Of a stretch of 46,328 bases of DNA, positions 16,971 to 26,474 are shown piece after piece. This stretch comes from DATDDB01 sp035260545 (GTDB lineage Bacteria > Pseudomonadota > Gammaproteobacteria > Burkholderiales > Gallionellaceae), in NCBI GenBank assembly GCA_035260545.1, contig DATFUZ010000106.1, positions 1 through 46,328 of the forward strand, written 5' to 3'. The notes under the pieces are model-generated. The model worked only from the letters and a program-made list of their open reading frames with translations, had not been told where the DNA came from and made no database searches. A program made the translations under genes and the position numbers. The number at the start of each line of letters is the position of its first letter. The first letter of the stretch is position 1.

Positions 16971-19900
16971 TTACTTGCCGTCCGGCGCAACGACGATGAT
17001 CGTTTGCCCGCCCGCGGACCTCGCCTGCAGGTTGCGCCGGTACAGCGACTCGCCGTATGCGGGCGGAACGACAAAGGTTCCTGCGTTGGTGGCGCGAATG
17101 CGGTAGGTCACCTCGCTGACATCGCCGGTGATCATGCCGTAGAACACGACACGGTCCTCGCGCACGTCCGCATATTCGATGTTCCAGTTCGACGAGGAAC
17201 CAGCCAGCCCCGCGAGCGCGCCCTGGGGCGCCGTGCCGCCGCCCTGCCCTTCCCCATCCTGCCCTTCCCCGTCCTGACTGTCGTCTCCCTCATCGCTGCT
17301 GTTGCCGTCTGGCGAAACCACCGCAGACGGTGTGTCCAGCACCGGCTCGAATCCGCCGGGCAAAAGATCGATCAGCGCGGCGCTGGGAATGCTGTCTCCA
17401 TTCACCGAACGGAACTTGAGGTGCACTGTCACCTCGTCCCCGACCTTGATGGTGGAAATCGGCTTGCCGTTCGCATCGGTATATTCGCGCAAGACCTCCA
17501 TCCCGCGGCGCAATTCCTTGGCCTCGGGTTTCTTGTCGAAGCCGGTTTCCGCCACCGAATAGTAGGTGGGAATGCCGGACTTGTCGTTGGTGAACTTCAG
17601 CTTGCGGCTGGTCGGCGGGAAATTGACGCGCGGCACCAGGTTGTCCGGCAGCGTCAGGGGGGTGGCCTTGCCCTGGGCATCTATGGAATCGATGCCCAGC
17701 TTGCCCAATCCCTCATGACCGGCAGTGCCCGCATAGGCATCGAGCGCGAGGATCAGATAGGCCGACGACAGCGTATTGAAGTCTCCGTCGACCACCGGCT
17801 TGACCATGTTCGCCATCACGCTCGCCGGCAGATCGCGCGCGCGATCCGGGAAGTGCCGCGACAGCAGGTAAAGGATCTGAGCGTCGCGGATCAACGGGTC
17901 ATAGTAGTGGCCATAGTCGAATTCGCCGCCGCTCTTGCGCAATACGGCCTCGCTGTGGTCGATAAGGTCGGAGGCCAGGCTGTCCTGTTTCAGCAGTTTA
18001 TAGGACGCGGCCAGATACGCGGCGGCAAGGTCGTCCTTCCACACCTTGGGATAACGCTTCTCCAGCGACTCGCGCAGGCTGGTGAGGATGGGCGTAGTCA
18101 CCACGGTCTGGCGGGTGAGCAGGTAGGCGGCGTATGCGCGCGTACGCAGTTCCCACAGCGAATCACCCGGGCTGGCGGCATAGGTCTGCAGATAGCTCAT
18201 GCCCTTGAGCAGCATGTCGCCCGGCACCGGCTCGCCGTGATCGGCCGCCTCCAGCATCATGTGTATCGCATAGACGCTGGCGAATTCGTCCGGCTGGACC
18301 GACGCGTCCCACAGCCCGAAGCCGCCATCGCCATTCTGGCGCATGCGCAGCATGCGCCAGGTTTCGTCCAGCGTGCGCGCGACGGCCAGCTTCTGGTTGC
18401 CCTTGGCAAACTCCGGCCGTTTGTCGAGCACGATGGCCGGTATCGCCTGGCTGGTGACCTGTTCGGTGCACAAGTGGTCGAAGTTGGCGAGATAAACGGA
18501 CAACCCCGAGGTCAGCACCAGCGGCAGGCCGGAAACCCCGGCTTCCAGCGTGCGGTATTGCGGGTACATGTTGCGCGCCGTGGTGACCTCCGTACTGCCG
18601 GTGAAATTGCCCGACTGGATCAGCGTATAGCGCGGCGAGGAAGGGCGTACCGATACGTCCGTGGTGAGTTTCGCGCGCTTATCCCCCAGGGCGGCAGTGA
18701 ATATCAGCGAAGCGGAGCCCAGCCTGGCCTCGCTGCCGCTTACGGCCTTGAGGTGAAACACCGCGCTCGATTCGCGCATTTCGCCGATCTTGAGCGTTTG
18801 CGTCTGGTTGCCGTCCACCTGCAGGTGCGGCGAGGTCTTGAGCGTGACCTTGACCGGCGCATCCTGCCCGGAACCCAGGATATTGTTGGCGACCCCGACG
18901 CTGACGTCGAATTCGTCGCCCGGGGTGACGGCCAGCGGCGCATTGGGCGAAAGGACGAAATCGCCCCGCACCAGAGACTTGGCCTGGGCCGTGCCCACGC
19001 TTTGGTCGTTCACGGCAACCGCCATGATGCGCATGGTGCCATTGAAATAGTCGGGAACCTGGTAGGTGAAGTCCTTCTCGCCGTCGACGTCGACTATCCC
19101 CGACCAGAACACCACTGGTTTGTCGCGCCTGCGCTTGAACGGGTTGAGGTTCTTGGCCAGGGCGGCCTCGGCACCGCCGCCGGGCGCGCTGGCCTCCATC
19201 AGTTTCTTGAACTCGGGCAGGATCAGGTCCAGGATCTGCGAGGTCTGCACTTCCAGCATGCGCTTCTGGAAGAATTTTGCCAGCGGATCGGGCGTCTGAT
19301 AGGCCGCGACCTGGAGTATGCCCTCGTCCACCGCGAACACCACGGCGCGCGTGCGCTTCTGCGCGGCGAGCTTGATGTGCAGGGGCTGGCCGGGCTTGAC
19401 CAGCGCGGGAGCGGTCAGCGTCAGCTTGTTGGTGCGCGCGGCCAGGCTGGTGGCGAACGGAACGACCGCGTGCGATAGCGGGCTCATGAATATTTCGTCC
19501 GAGGACGGATCACGGATGTATTGCACCGTCACGTAGCCGTTACCCTCGAAATCGCTGGGCACCCGGATCTTCTGCACCGAAGCCAGCGTCGTGCTCTTGA
19601 ACCACTGCGTGGCATAGACCTTGTCGCGCTCTATCGTGATCAGGCCTGCGCCGGTGTATGGCGCATGGATGCTGACCTCGATTTCCTCGCCCGGGGCATA
19701 GTCTGACTTGTTCAGCGTGAGCTGCAGTTCGGCGTTGCGATCCAGGCTGCGCGTGACATTGGCATTGCCCGCGACCGCGTATTCGATGCGGTTCATCTCG
19801 AGCCCCTTGTCGTTGCGCAGAACGTAGGCGAAGTTGCCGGGCTTGCTGGTATCGAGCACCAGATTGTGTCCGGCCGCCGGGATGGTCAGCTTGCTCTCCT

Positions 19901-22900
19901 TGACCAGCGTCTCCTTCTTGACCGACTCGTACTTGTAGGTGCCGTCCGGCTGCTTTTTGAGCACCGAGACGTACTTGCTTTCGACCAGTTGCAGGGTCAG
20001 CCCGCCTACCTTGATCTTCTGCACCTTGGGATTGATAGCCACCAGAGACACCTCGCGCTTGCTGCCGCGCGACACGTAGCCAAGCGAGCCATCCGCCTTG
20101 TAGCCCAGCAGGTAATCGAGGTCGGAAACCATCACCGCGCATTCCGCCGCCACGCTGCGCCCGCCCTGCGGCTCGAAGGCGCGCGCGAGGAATCCCACGC
20201 GGTACGTCGCCTGGGTGTAGCGGTCCAGTTGCAGATCGAACAGTGCATCGCCCTTGACGTCGGTAGCCTGCGCCTTGAGCGACTCGCTGTAGCCTTCCTT
20301 GGCACGCTGCGGGTCGTAGAAGTGGTAATCGGCGAATCCGCGGAACGCGGGATAGGCCGGGCTCAGCGTCAGTTCCGCCCGGACGGTGCGGTTTTCAGCG
20401 GGGGTGCCGAACAGATTCTGCACGTTCACCCGCGCCGTGAGGTCCTTGGGATGGACCCAGCCTCCGTCCGCGCCCAGGGTCTCCTGGGAAAAATGCGCGA
20501 CGACCTTCATCCGGTCCGGCAGGAATTCCTGCACCTTCACGGTCGTCGAGCCGATCTGGGCATCCGCGCGGCCGTCCTTGACCAGGTAGAGGTTGATGTT
20601 ATAGGTCCCGGTCGGCGAGCTTTCCGCCGTCTGGTAGCTCAATTCGGCAAACCCGCCCGCAGGCAGCTTGATTTTCTCGCGCTTGACGGTCAGGCCGCGC
20701 GCGTCCAGCACCTCTGCCTCCAGCGGCAGCCCGGTCATGTCGGTTCCCCACTTCGCCGGCTTCACCACCATGCCGATGTGGAATGTATCGCCCGGCCGAT
20801 ACAGGCCGCGGTCGGAGAACAGATAGGCGCTCACCTGGCTGGCGCTGAGCGCATTGCTCACGCCGCCCACGTCGAAGCGCGAGACATCCAGCGCGCGGCC
20901 GCTGCTGTTGAGCGGCATGAAGCTCAGGTCGTCGCCCTTCTTCACGATCACCATCAGCGGCGTGCGCTCGCGCGTGAGCTTGTCCACCTTGGGGAACGTG
21001 GCGCGGCCGCTCGCATCGGTGGAGCGGCTGAACAGCGAGACGCCGTTCTTGGCGATCACCTCCACCGTCGCGCCTACCACCGGCCTGCCGGTGTAGATGG
21101 ACTGCACGAAGACGTCGCGGGTGCCGTCCAGCGATTTCTTGACCAGAATGCCCAGGTCCGTGACCAGCACCAGGCGCTTGTCGGTGCGGTACTGCATGGA
21201 CATGGTGTCGTCGCCACAGTCGTCACCGCAATCCGCAGACTCGTCGGCATTGTCCCCGCCTCCGTCGCCCGCGGCGTCATCCGGCGTCGCCTGGCTATCC
21301 CCGCCGTCTTCCGGCGCCGCCGTCGCCGCCTCGACCGGGGTCTGCGGCTTTTGCGCACGCGCATTCTGCTTATCCTGCGCGGGATCGTAGCTGGTCACCG
21401 TCATCAGGAAGACGCCGTGTTTCTGCCCCACCCCGCCGGCGTTGAGATAATCGGCCATGTCGATCGCCTCGTAGCGCGCCTTGCCGTGCTTCATGTGCAG
21501 CAGCGGCACCTTGCGCACGAAGCGCTCGACCAGGTTGTCGGGACCGAAGCGGCCGTAGAACTCGGGGTTGGAATAATCGCCGTCGGCCTGCGACACCAGG
21601 TTCTGCAACTGGCTGGGCAGCACGCGGCCGATTTCCACCTGGTATCCGGGCAGGTCACGCACCAGCACGGCGACTTTCTTCTCGCCGCTCAGCGCAAGCA
21701 GCGAGCCCTGGCTCAGTATCTTCAGTTCCGCGGGAAAACGCGGCACGGTCACGATGCTGGCTTCGTCATGCCCCAGTATATAGCCGCCTATGGACTTGAT
21801 GCCCTTGCGCACCTGCACATAGATCTGCCTGCCCACGTCGGCCTGATACTTGTAGCTGTGGGTGTCGCTGTGGTCGAATTCCGTGGGAATCGGGTTGGGC
21901 GCGAGACGCTGTGATTTCGCCAGCACCGCTGCCGTGATTTCACCCTGGCCCCAGAAATAGCGCGCCTGGCTGTTGTGATTGGCGGGAGTGGGGTTTGCCT
22001 TGGGCAACACCCACATCGAGACAGCCTGCTGCATCTCGGTCTCGTTGACTTCCTCCGAGGTGTGAACGATCAGCACCTGCTCCGGTTCGTTGCGCTCGTT
22101 GGAAACCACCTGCGGCCTGATGTCGTCCACTTGCAGGCTGTACAGGGAAGGAACGGTGAAGCTGCGGGTGAGCTCCTGATCGAATCCGTCTCCGCCCCGC
22201 GCGGCCGTTATGCCCTTGCCCAGGGTCAGGACCACCTGGCCCGGATCCTTGGGGATGGGCAGGGGTTCAGAATGAATGTAGGCGTTCAGCTTCAGCGCAT
22301 CGTAGCTGATGACAAAGGAAAGCTCCTTCTTGCCGAGGCCGAGGAAACCGCCGTGCTCGCCGGCCATCACCAGGCCCACATGCTTTTCCAGGCTGACCGG
22401 GTCGACCGGATGCGAGAAATTGAGATCGACGACGACCTTCTTGACCGCCGGATTGACCGGATCCTGGTAGAACTGCGTGTCGCTGATGCGCATGACGAAA
22501 GGCGCAGTGTGGAAGGCGGTTTCGTAGTTCGCGAGCACCACCTCGGGCTTGAACATCTCCTGGCGGAATTTCACGCTGAAGGTACGGCCGATGGGCCAGT
22601 CAGCGGACGGCGTGAAGATCAGGGTGCGGTCGTCCGACCAGCGCCATTTTCCCGGCTGCGCGGGGGAAAGGGTGGGCCCCTTGGCGATCTCCTTGCCGCT
22701 GTCCGCCAGCGGCGCCACGGAATCGCCGAATGTAATCACCAGCGACTTGGGCGCGCGCTCCGCCGCATTCTCCGCTTCGAGCTCGGTACGCCCCGGATCG
22801 ACGACGCTATAGGAAACTTCAAGCGGATGCGGCCGCGATTTCCAGTAGTCGTAGAACGCAAGGCCGCTACCCCCCAGCACCGCAATGACGACTGCACCGG

Positions 22901-23138
22901 CCACGGCTGCCTTGCGGTGCGCTTTGACCAGCGCCCAACAGGGATGCAGAAGGCTGCGGGAAATGAATCCGAAAAACGCGTTCGCACCAGGACGCAGGCG
23001 CTTCAGCCAGGCTGGCGGATTCCAGGTGCCGACCACTTGCCGCAGCAACCATCCCAGCAGCCCGATGATCGCGCGTACTGCGCCCCACAAGCCAACAAAT
23101 GCCTTCCTGACGCCCTCCGGCACCGCACCCAGATTCAT
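16971..23138 (-). CDS. yfhM: Bacterial alpha-2-macroglobulin, thioester type
   Basis: 2055 residues, longer than E. coli YfhM (about 1650). It traps proteases covalently in the periplasm. The thioester motif CTEQ is present at residues 1557-1560, followed by a helical thioester domain (YAIHMMLEAADHG, DSLWELRTRAYAAYLL) and a receptor-like end domain. Macroglobulin beta domains fill residues 110-1500 (LYRPGDTFHIGMVVKP, LTLNKSDYAPGEEIEV). The N-terminus has no lipobox; instead a long basic tail precedes a helix at 77-97, so it is anchored in the inner membrane. Two acidic, glycine-rich linkers stand out: about 610-660, with cysteines in ADCGDDCGDD, and about 1945-1970. Paired with pbpC downstream. 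Confidence 0.95.
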   Translation of the reverse strand: MNLGAVPEGVRKAFVGLWGAVRAIIGLLGWLLRQVVGTWNPPAWLKRLRPGANAFFGFISRSLLHPCWALVKAHRKAAVAGAVVIAVLGGSGLAFYDYWKSRPHPLEVSYSVVDPGRTELEAENAAERAPKSLVITFGDSVAPLADSGKEIAKGPTLSPAQPGKWRWSDDRTLIFTPSADWPIGRTFSVKFRQEMFKPEVVLANYETAFHTAPFVMRISDTQFYQDPVNPAVKKVVVDLNFSHPVDPVSLEKHVGLVMAGEHGGFLGLGKKELSFVISYDALKLNAYIHSEPLPIPKDPGQVVLTLGKGITAARGGDGFDQELTRSFTVPSLYSLQVDDIRPQVVSNERNEPEQVLIVHTSEEVNETEMQQAVSMWVLPKANPTPANHNSQARYFWGQGEITAAVLAKSQRLAPNPIPTEFDHSDTHSYKYQADVGRQIYVQVRKGIKSIGGYILGHDEASIVTVPRFPAELKILSQGSLLALSGEKKVAVLVRDLPGYQVEIGRVLPSQLQNLVSQADGDYSNPEFYGRFGPDNLVERFVRKVPLLHMKHGKARYEAIDMADYLNAGGVGQKHGVFLMTVTSYDPAQDKQNARAQKPQTPVEAATAAPEDGGDSQATPDDAAGDGGGDNADESADCGDDCGDDTMSMQYRTDKRLVLVTDLGILVKKSLDGTRDVFVQSIYTGRPVVGATVEVIAKNGVSLFSRSTDASGRATFPKVDKLTRERTPLMVIVKKGDDLSFMPLNSSGRALDVSRFDVGGVSNALSASQVSAYLFSDRGLYRPGDTFHIGMVVKPAKWGTDMTGLPLEAEVLDARGLTVKREKIKLPAGGFAELSYQTAESSPTGTYNINLYLVKDGRADAQIGSTTVKVQEFLPDRMKVVAHFSQETLGADGGWVHPKDLTARVNVQNLFGTPAENRTVRAELTLSPAYPAFRGFADYHFYDPQRAKEGYSESLKAQATDVKGDALFDLQLDRYTQATYRVGFLARAFEPQGGRSVAAECAVMVSDLDYLLGYKADGSLGYVSRGSKREVSLVAINPKVQKIKVGGLTLQLVESKYVSVLKKQPDGTYKYESVKKETLVKESKLTIPAAGHNLVLDTSKPGNFAYVLRNDKGLEMNRIEYAVAGNANVTRSLDRNAELQLTLNKSDYAPGEEIEVSIHAPYTGAGLITIERDKVYATQWFKSTTLASVQKIRVPSDFEGNGYVTVQYIRDPSSDEIFMSPLSHAVVPFATSLAARTNKLTLTAPALVKPGQPLHIKLAAQKRTRAVVFAVDEGILQVAAYQTPDPLAKFFQKRMLEVQTSQILDLILPEFKKLMEASAPGGGAEAALAKNLNPFKRRRDKPVVFWSGIVDVDGEKDFTYQVPDYFNGTMRIMAVAVNDQSVGTAQAKSLVRGDFVLSPNAPLAVTPGDEFDVSVGVANNILGSGQDAPVKVTLKTSPHLQVDGNQTQTLKIGEMRESSAVFHLKAVSGSEARLGSASLIFTAALGDKRAKLTTDVSVRPSSPRYTLIQSGNFTGSTEVTTARNMYPQYRTLEAGVSGLPLVLTSGLSVYLANFDHLCTEQVTSQAIPAIVLDKRPEFAKGNQKLAVARTLDETWRMLRMRQNGDGGFGLWDASVQPDEFASVYAIHMMLEAADHGEPVPGDMLLKGMSYLQTYAASPGDSLWELRTRAYAAYLLTRQTVVTTPILTSLRESLEKRYPKVWKDDLAAAYLAASYKLLKQDSLASDLIDHSEAVLRKSGGEFDYGHYYDPLIRDAQILYLLSRHFPDRARDLPASVMANMVKPVVDGDFNTLSSAYLILALDAYAGTAGHEGLGKLGIDSIDAQGKATPLTLPDNLVPRVNFPPTSRKLKFTNDKSGIPTYYSVAETGFDKKPEAKELRRGMEVLREYTDANGKPISTIKVGDEVTVHLKFRSVNGDSIPSAALIDLLPGGFEPVLDTPSAVVSPDGNSSDEGDDSQDGEGQDGEGQGGGTAPQGALAGLAGSSSNWNIEYADVREDRVVFYGMITGDVSEVTYRIRATNAGTFVVPPAYGESLYRRNLQARSAGGQTIIVVAPDGK

Positions 23139-23269
23139 CTACCGCCCCCTTTTCCCGCTCCCGCCCGGCGCACCACATCTGGGGCCGGTCCATGATTCAT
23201 GCCATTGCCAGCCGCACGCGCAAAGCGAATTCGCGGCGCATGCTCCGCCACGCGGACTGCTGTTGCAAT

Positions 23270-23283
23270 ACCCCCAAGGGGGT
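23270..23283. repeat. Inverted repeat upstream of the alpha-2-macroglobulin gene
   Basis: ACCCCC and GGGGGT face each other across two A bases. It lies 132 bp upstream of the alpha-2-macroglobulin start and could be an operator. No function is shown by the sequence alone. Confidence 0.35.
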
Positions 23284-23321
23284 TGATGGTACGCAACGCA
23301 CCCGCTTCACGCAACCGGCAA

Positions 23322-23337
23322 GAATGCATATGCATTC
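23322..23337. repeat. 16-bp perfect palindrome between gluQ and the macroglobulin gene
   Basis: GAATGCATATGCATTC reads identically on both strands. It is AT-rich inside a GC-rich gap and about 185 bp upstream of the alpha-2-macroglobulin start, so it may be a transcription factor site for that gene. Confidence 0.4.
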
Positions 23338-23369
23338 CGCCGCCGTCGCGGCAGAGGGCGCGCGCCGCG

Positions 23370-23392
23370 CGGACCGAGGGGGCTGCGGTCCG
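23370..23392 (-). terminator. Hairpin directly after gluQ
   Basis: Arms CGGACCG and CGGTCCG with a 9-nt loop begin at the first base after the gluQ stop codon. There is no T run after the stem, so intrinsic termination would be weak; it may instead protect the 3' end of the mRNA. Confidence 0.3.
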
Positions 23393-24388
23393 TCAGGCGG
23401 GCAGTTGCGTCGGCGCCGGGAGCGCCCGCCAGCCGCGCAGTCGCTCGGGATGCCAGTTGACAGCAGCCCACTGCAAAGTGTGCTGCGGCGGGGCCGTGCG
23501 CAACTCGTGCGGCGGCGACTGCCGCAGAAAGGACAGGGCGAGCCACAGCGTTTCGCGCGGCTTCGCGCCGTCCACCGGCACGGCCAGCGTCTGCTTGCTC
23601 AGCTTCTCGCCGCGCTCGTCCACCGCGACCGGCAGGTGCGCATAGTGCAGCGCAGGCAGCCCGAGCAGGCGCTGCAGGTAAATTTGCCTGGGGGTGGAAG
23701 CAAGCAAATCCGCACCGCGCACCACATGCGTCACGCCCTGAAAGGCGTCGTCAACCACGACCGCAAGTTGATAGGCATAGAGCCCGTCCGCGCGCTTTAC
23801 CACGAAGTCGCCGATCTCGCGTTCAAGGTGCTGCAAAAAGCGGCCCTGCAACTCGTCGTCGAACGCCACGACCCCCGCCTCGCCGTCCCAGCTTGCCGCG
23901 CGGTCCGCGCGTACGCGCCAGGCATACGTCCGGCTCGCGCCGGTCACATCGGCCGGCAGCCGGTGGCCTACGGGAATGCCGTTACGGCAGGTGCCGGGAT
24001 AGATCAGTCCATCTGCGCCATGCAGTGCGGAATCGGCGATTTCACGGCGCGTACAGGCGCAGGGATAAACCAGGCCTTGTGCCTGCAGGCTGTGCAGCGC
24101 CTCGGCATAGGCCGCCGTGCGCCGGCTCTGATACATGATCTCGCCATCCCAGTGCAGGCCGAAACTTTCCAACGTGCGCAGGATACCGGCGGCGGCGCCC
24201 GGCACGCAGCGCGGACCATCGAGGTCTTCCATCCGCACCAGCCATGTCCCGCCACGATGCCTGGCATCGAGAAAGCTCGCGGCCGCCGCAACCAGGGAGC
24301 CGAAATGAAGCGGGCCGGTGGGGGACGGAGCAAACCGCCCGCAATAGGATTGGTCGCGCGGCTCCCCGGCCGCGGTGGAGTGCATCAT
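23393..24388 (-). CDS. gluQ: Glutamyl-Q tRNA(Asp) synthetase
   Basis: 331 residues, a truncated glutamyl-tRNA synthetase lacking the anticodon-binding domain. It activates glutamate and attaches it to queuosine at position 34 of tRNA(Asp). The class I signatures are visible as FAPSPTGPLHFGS (HIGH region) near the N-terminus and EKLSKQ near residue 261. A zinc site is formed by CACTRRE and the later YPGTCRNG, which separates GluQ from full-length GltX. An alternative ATG lies one codon downstream. It follows the response regulator gene by 31 bp on the same strand. Confidence 0.95.
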   Translation of the reverse strand: MMHSTAAGEPRDQSYCGRFAPSPTGPLHFGSLVAAAASFLDARHRGGTWLVRMEDLDGPRCVPGAAAGILRTLESFGLHWDGEIMYQSRRTAAYAEALHSLQAQGLVYPCACTRREIADSALHGADGLIYPGTCRNGIPVGHRLPADVTGASRTYAWRVRADRAASWDGEAGVVAFDDELQGRFLQHLEREIGDFVVKRADGLYAYQLAVVVDDAFQGVTHVVRGADLLASTPRQIYLQRLLGLPALHYAHLPVAVDERGEKLSKQTLAVPVDGAKPRETLWLALSFLRQSPPHELRTAPPQHTLQWAAVNWHPERLRGWRALPAPTQLPA

Positions 24389-24419
24389 CCTGCGTCACGC
24401 CCGGCCGGACCGCGCATGC

Positions 24420-25436
24420 CTAAAGCGTGCCGCCGGCCTGCCTGTCCAGTTGATACTCGGCATAGGAATATACGTGACCCTGCAGATAATGGGCAGGCAG
24501 ATCAAACAGCGCCCAGTAATAGGTTTGACGGCCGCGGCACACCTGCGGCGGAAGACAATAGGACAACCATGCGTCGCCGATTTCCTTCAGGTATGTTCCG
24601 GCGGTGTCCGAGAAAAACGGCACCAGCCTGAATTCCTTCAACCCGCTCAGCAGTTCCTGCGGCGCCCCCTGGTCCAGGGCGATCTCGTAGTGGGCGGTCA
24701 ACCCTTCCGCGGTCTCGATCACCATCAGCGTCGCGCGTCCGCGCTCGTCGAAGAACAGAATCCCCGGCGGATTCGGAAACAGATAGTGCTCGACGAAGCG
24801 ATAGCGCTTGCGCAGCTCCTCCGTCAGTTCGCCCACTGCAGGATCGTAAAGATAGGAATAGATGTGACGCGCCAGCAGATCCTTGAGCGTGTGCGTCCGT
24901 TCGTCGAAGAAGGCCCGCTGCAGCCGGGGTATTTCCGCGCGCAGAAAATCGATCGCACCGGGATCGCTTTTCGAGATGAAGCAATCGATCAGCTTGCGGT
25001 TGAAGGCATTGATGGCGATTTTCTCGTCCGCCTGCCCGGTCAGCAGTATCTTCTTGATCGGCATATCCTGGCACAGCGCACACAGTTCGACGCCATTCAT
25101 GCCGGGCATGGCGTAATCGACGACGAGCACCGCCGGCGTGTCGAAACGCTGCCTGTCCATTACGGTGCGATAAATACGATCAAGGTACAGGGAGACATTG
25201 CGCCGCTCCAGCAAGTCACCGTCCTCGTCGTAATTAACGCGAATGGTCGCGAGGTCGCTGTCCGCGCGCTTTTTCTCCGCCTCCCGCAACCAGTGCAGCG
25301 CCGCCTCTCCGTCGCCAAATGTCTTGCACCCGAATTGCGGGGCAAGCTGAAAGGACAAACTGGACAGGAAACTCTGACTGTCGTCCACGAGGACCGTCAA
25401 GGCCGGGTGTTGATATACCGGTAAATTATTCTGCAT
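24420..25436 (-). CDS. Atypical response regulator with long receiver insertion
   Basis: 338 residues. The receiver signature is spread out: acidic pair D18-D19 (VLVDDSQ), phosphoacceptor D107 in VVDYAMPGMNG, T133 in LLTGQ and K156 in ISKSD. In ordinary receivers the phosphoacceptor sits near residue 52, so about 50 extra residues (55-100, charged) lie between the first acid pair and D107. The C-terminal 150 residues match no output domain that I recognise and have no DNA-binding helix-turn-helix. The start at 25436 has AGGCGG upstream; earlier in-frame ATGs at 25457 and 25508 are possible. No histidine kinase lies near. It sits between the glucokinase gene and gluQ. Confidence 0.75.
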   Translation of the reverse strand: MQNNLPVYQHPALTVLVDDSQSFLSSLSFQLAPQFGCKTFGDGEAALHWLREAEKKRADSDLATIRVNYDEDGDLLERRNVSLYLDRIYRTVMDRQRFDTPAVLVVDYAMPGMNGVELCALCQDMPIKKILLTGQADEKIAINAFNRKLIDCFISKSDPGAIDFLRAEIPRLQRAFFDERTHTLKDLLARHIYSYLYDPAVGELTEELRKRYRFVEHYLFPNPPGILFFDERGRATLMVIETAEGLTAHYEIALDQGAPQELLSGLKEFRLVPFFSDTAGTYLKEIGDAWLSYCLPPQVCRGRQTYYWALFDLPAHYLQGHVYSYAEYQLDRQAGGTL

Positions 25437-25541
25437 GTTGCCGCCTATAGTACACATGCTCCCTTGCTTTTGCTGTGGGCCGCTTTTCTTTATCGATTTT
25501 TCCCGCATCGATCCCGGCCCCTCCGCAATCGAATCCGTCGC

Positions 25542-26474
25542 TCAACCCGCACGCCTCGCCGCCAGCGCCGCCGCCCCGAGCATTCCCGCCCGATCGCCGG
25601 CCTGCGCCGGCGCGACCCGGATCCGCCCGCGCAGGGCCGGAATCAGGTCTGCATCCAGGCAGGCCTCGAATTCCCCCTGCAGCAGCGGCCACGCGGCGGA
25701 CATGCCGCCGCCGATCACGATCGTCGCCACATCGACTACTTTCGATATATGGGCAAGCGCAGCCGCCAGCGTCCGGCCCGCAATGCGGAATGCTTCGGCG
25801 GCATGTGCATCGCCGTCGCGCGCGCGCGCCGCAATGCCTTCCGCATCCATCTCGACGCGGGCGAGTTCGCGGTAGCTGATCTCGACCCCGCTGGCGGAAG
25901 CATAGCGTTCAAGACAGCCGCGGTTGCCGCAGCCGCACAGCCGCCCGCCCGGATGGACGATGATGTGGCCAACTTCCATCGAGACGCCGTGTTCGCCCGG
26001 GTAGGCCCTGCCCCCCAGTATCAAGCCTCCACCCACCCCCGTGCCCAGCCCGAGATACACCAGGCTTTGCGTTCTGGCGTCGGCCAGAAGGTACTCGCCG
26101 TATGCCGCGGCCAGCGCATCATTTTCGATGCGCACGGGAAGACCCAACAGCCGGGCCAGCGGGCCGGCGATGTCCACATTGTTGAGCCCGGGCAGATTGG
26201 GAGACAGCGAAACCACGCCGGTGTCCGGATCGATAAAGCCCGGAAAACCGATGCCTACCGCCTCGACCTCCGGATGCGCCCGGCACCCGTTGCCTATGGA
26301 TTCCGCAAGCGCGGTGACGATCTTTCCGAGTGCCTGTTCCGCCGCATTTTCCCGGCAGATTCCCGAGAAATCGGCATGATAGCGGGACTCCCACATGACC
26401 TCCTGCCCGCGCACCACGCCCACGCGCAGATTGGTGCCGCCCACGTCCACGCCTATCCGCAACCCGGCGTTCAT
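25542..26474 (-). CDS. ROK family glucokinase
   Basis: 310 residues of the ROK sugar kinase family, most likely ATP-dependent glucokinase. The phosphate loop is GVDVGGTNLRVG at the N-terminus, a second loop is LGLGTGVGGGLI, and the ROK zinc signature is complete: the histidine in EVGHIIVHPGG and the cysteines in CGCGNRGCLE. There is no helix-turn-helix extension, so it is an enzyme and not a repressor. The start ATG overlaps the stop of the upstream GH57 gene as ATGA, so the two are translationally coupled. It would phosphorylate glucose freed from glycogen by the GH57 enzymes. Confidence 0.9.
   Translation of the reverse strand: MNAGLRIGVDVGGTNLRVGVVRGQEVMWESRYHADFSGICRENAAEQALGKIVTALAESIGNGCRAHPEVEAVGIGFPGFIDPDTGVVSLSPNLPGLNNVDIAGPLARLLGLPVRIENDALAAAYGEYLLADARTQSLVYLGLGTGVGGGLILGGRAYPGEHGVSMEVGHIIVHPGGRLCGCGNRGCLERYASASGVEISYRELARVEMDAEGIAARARDGDAHAAEAFRIAGRTLAAALAHISKVVDVATIVIGGGMSAAWPLLQGEFEACLDADLIPALRGRIRVAPAQAGDRAGMLGAAALAARRAG

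Noticed and set aside
17004..19478. Very long open frame on the plus strand opposite the alpha-2-macroglobulin gene
   Set aside because: It is antisense to a gene with clear domains, has Arg/His/Gly-rich composition and no known motif; a typical high-GC shadow.
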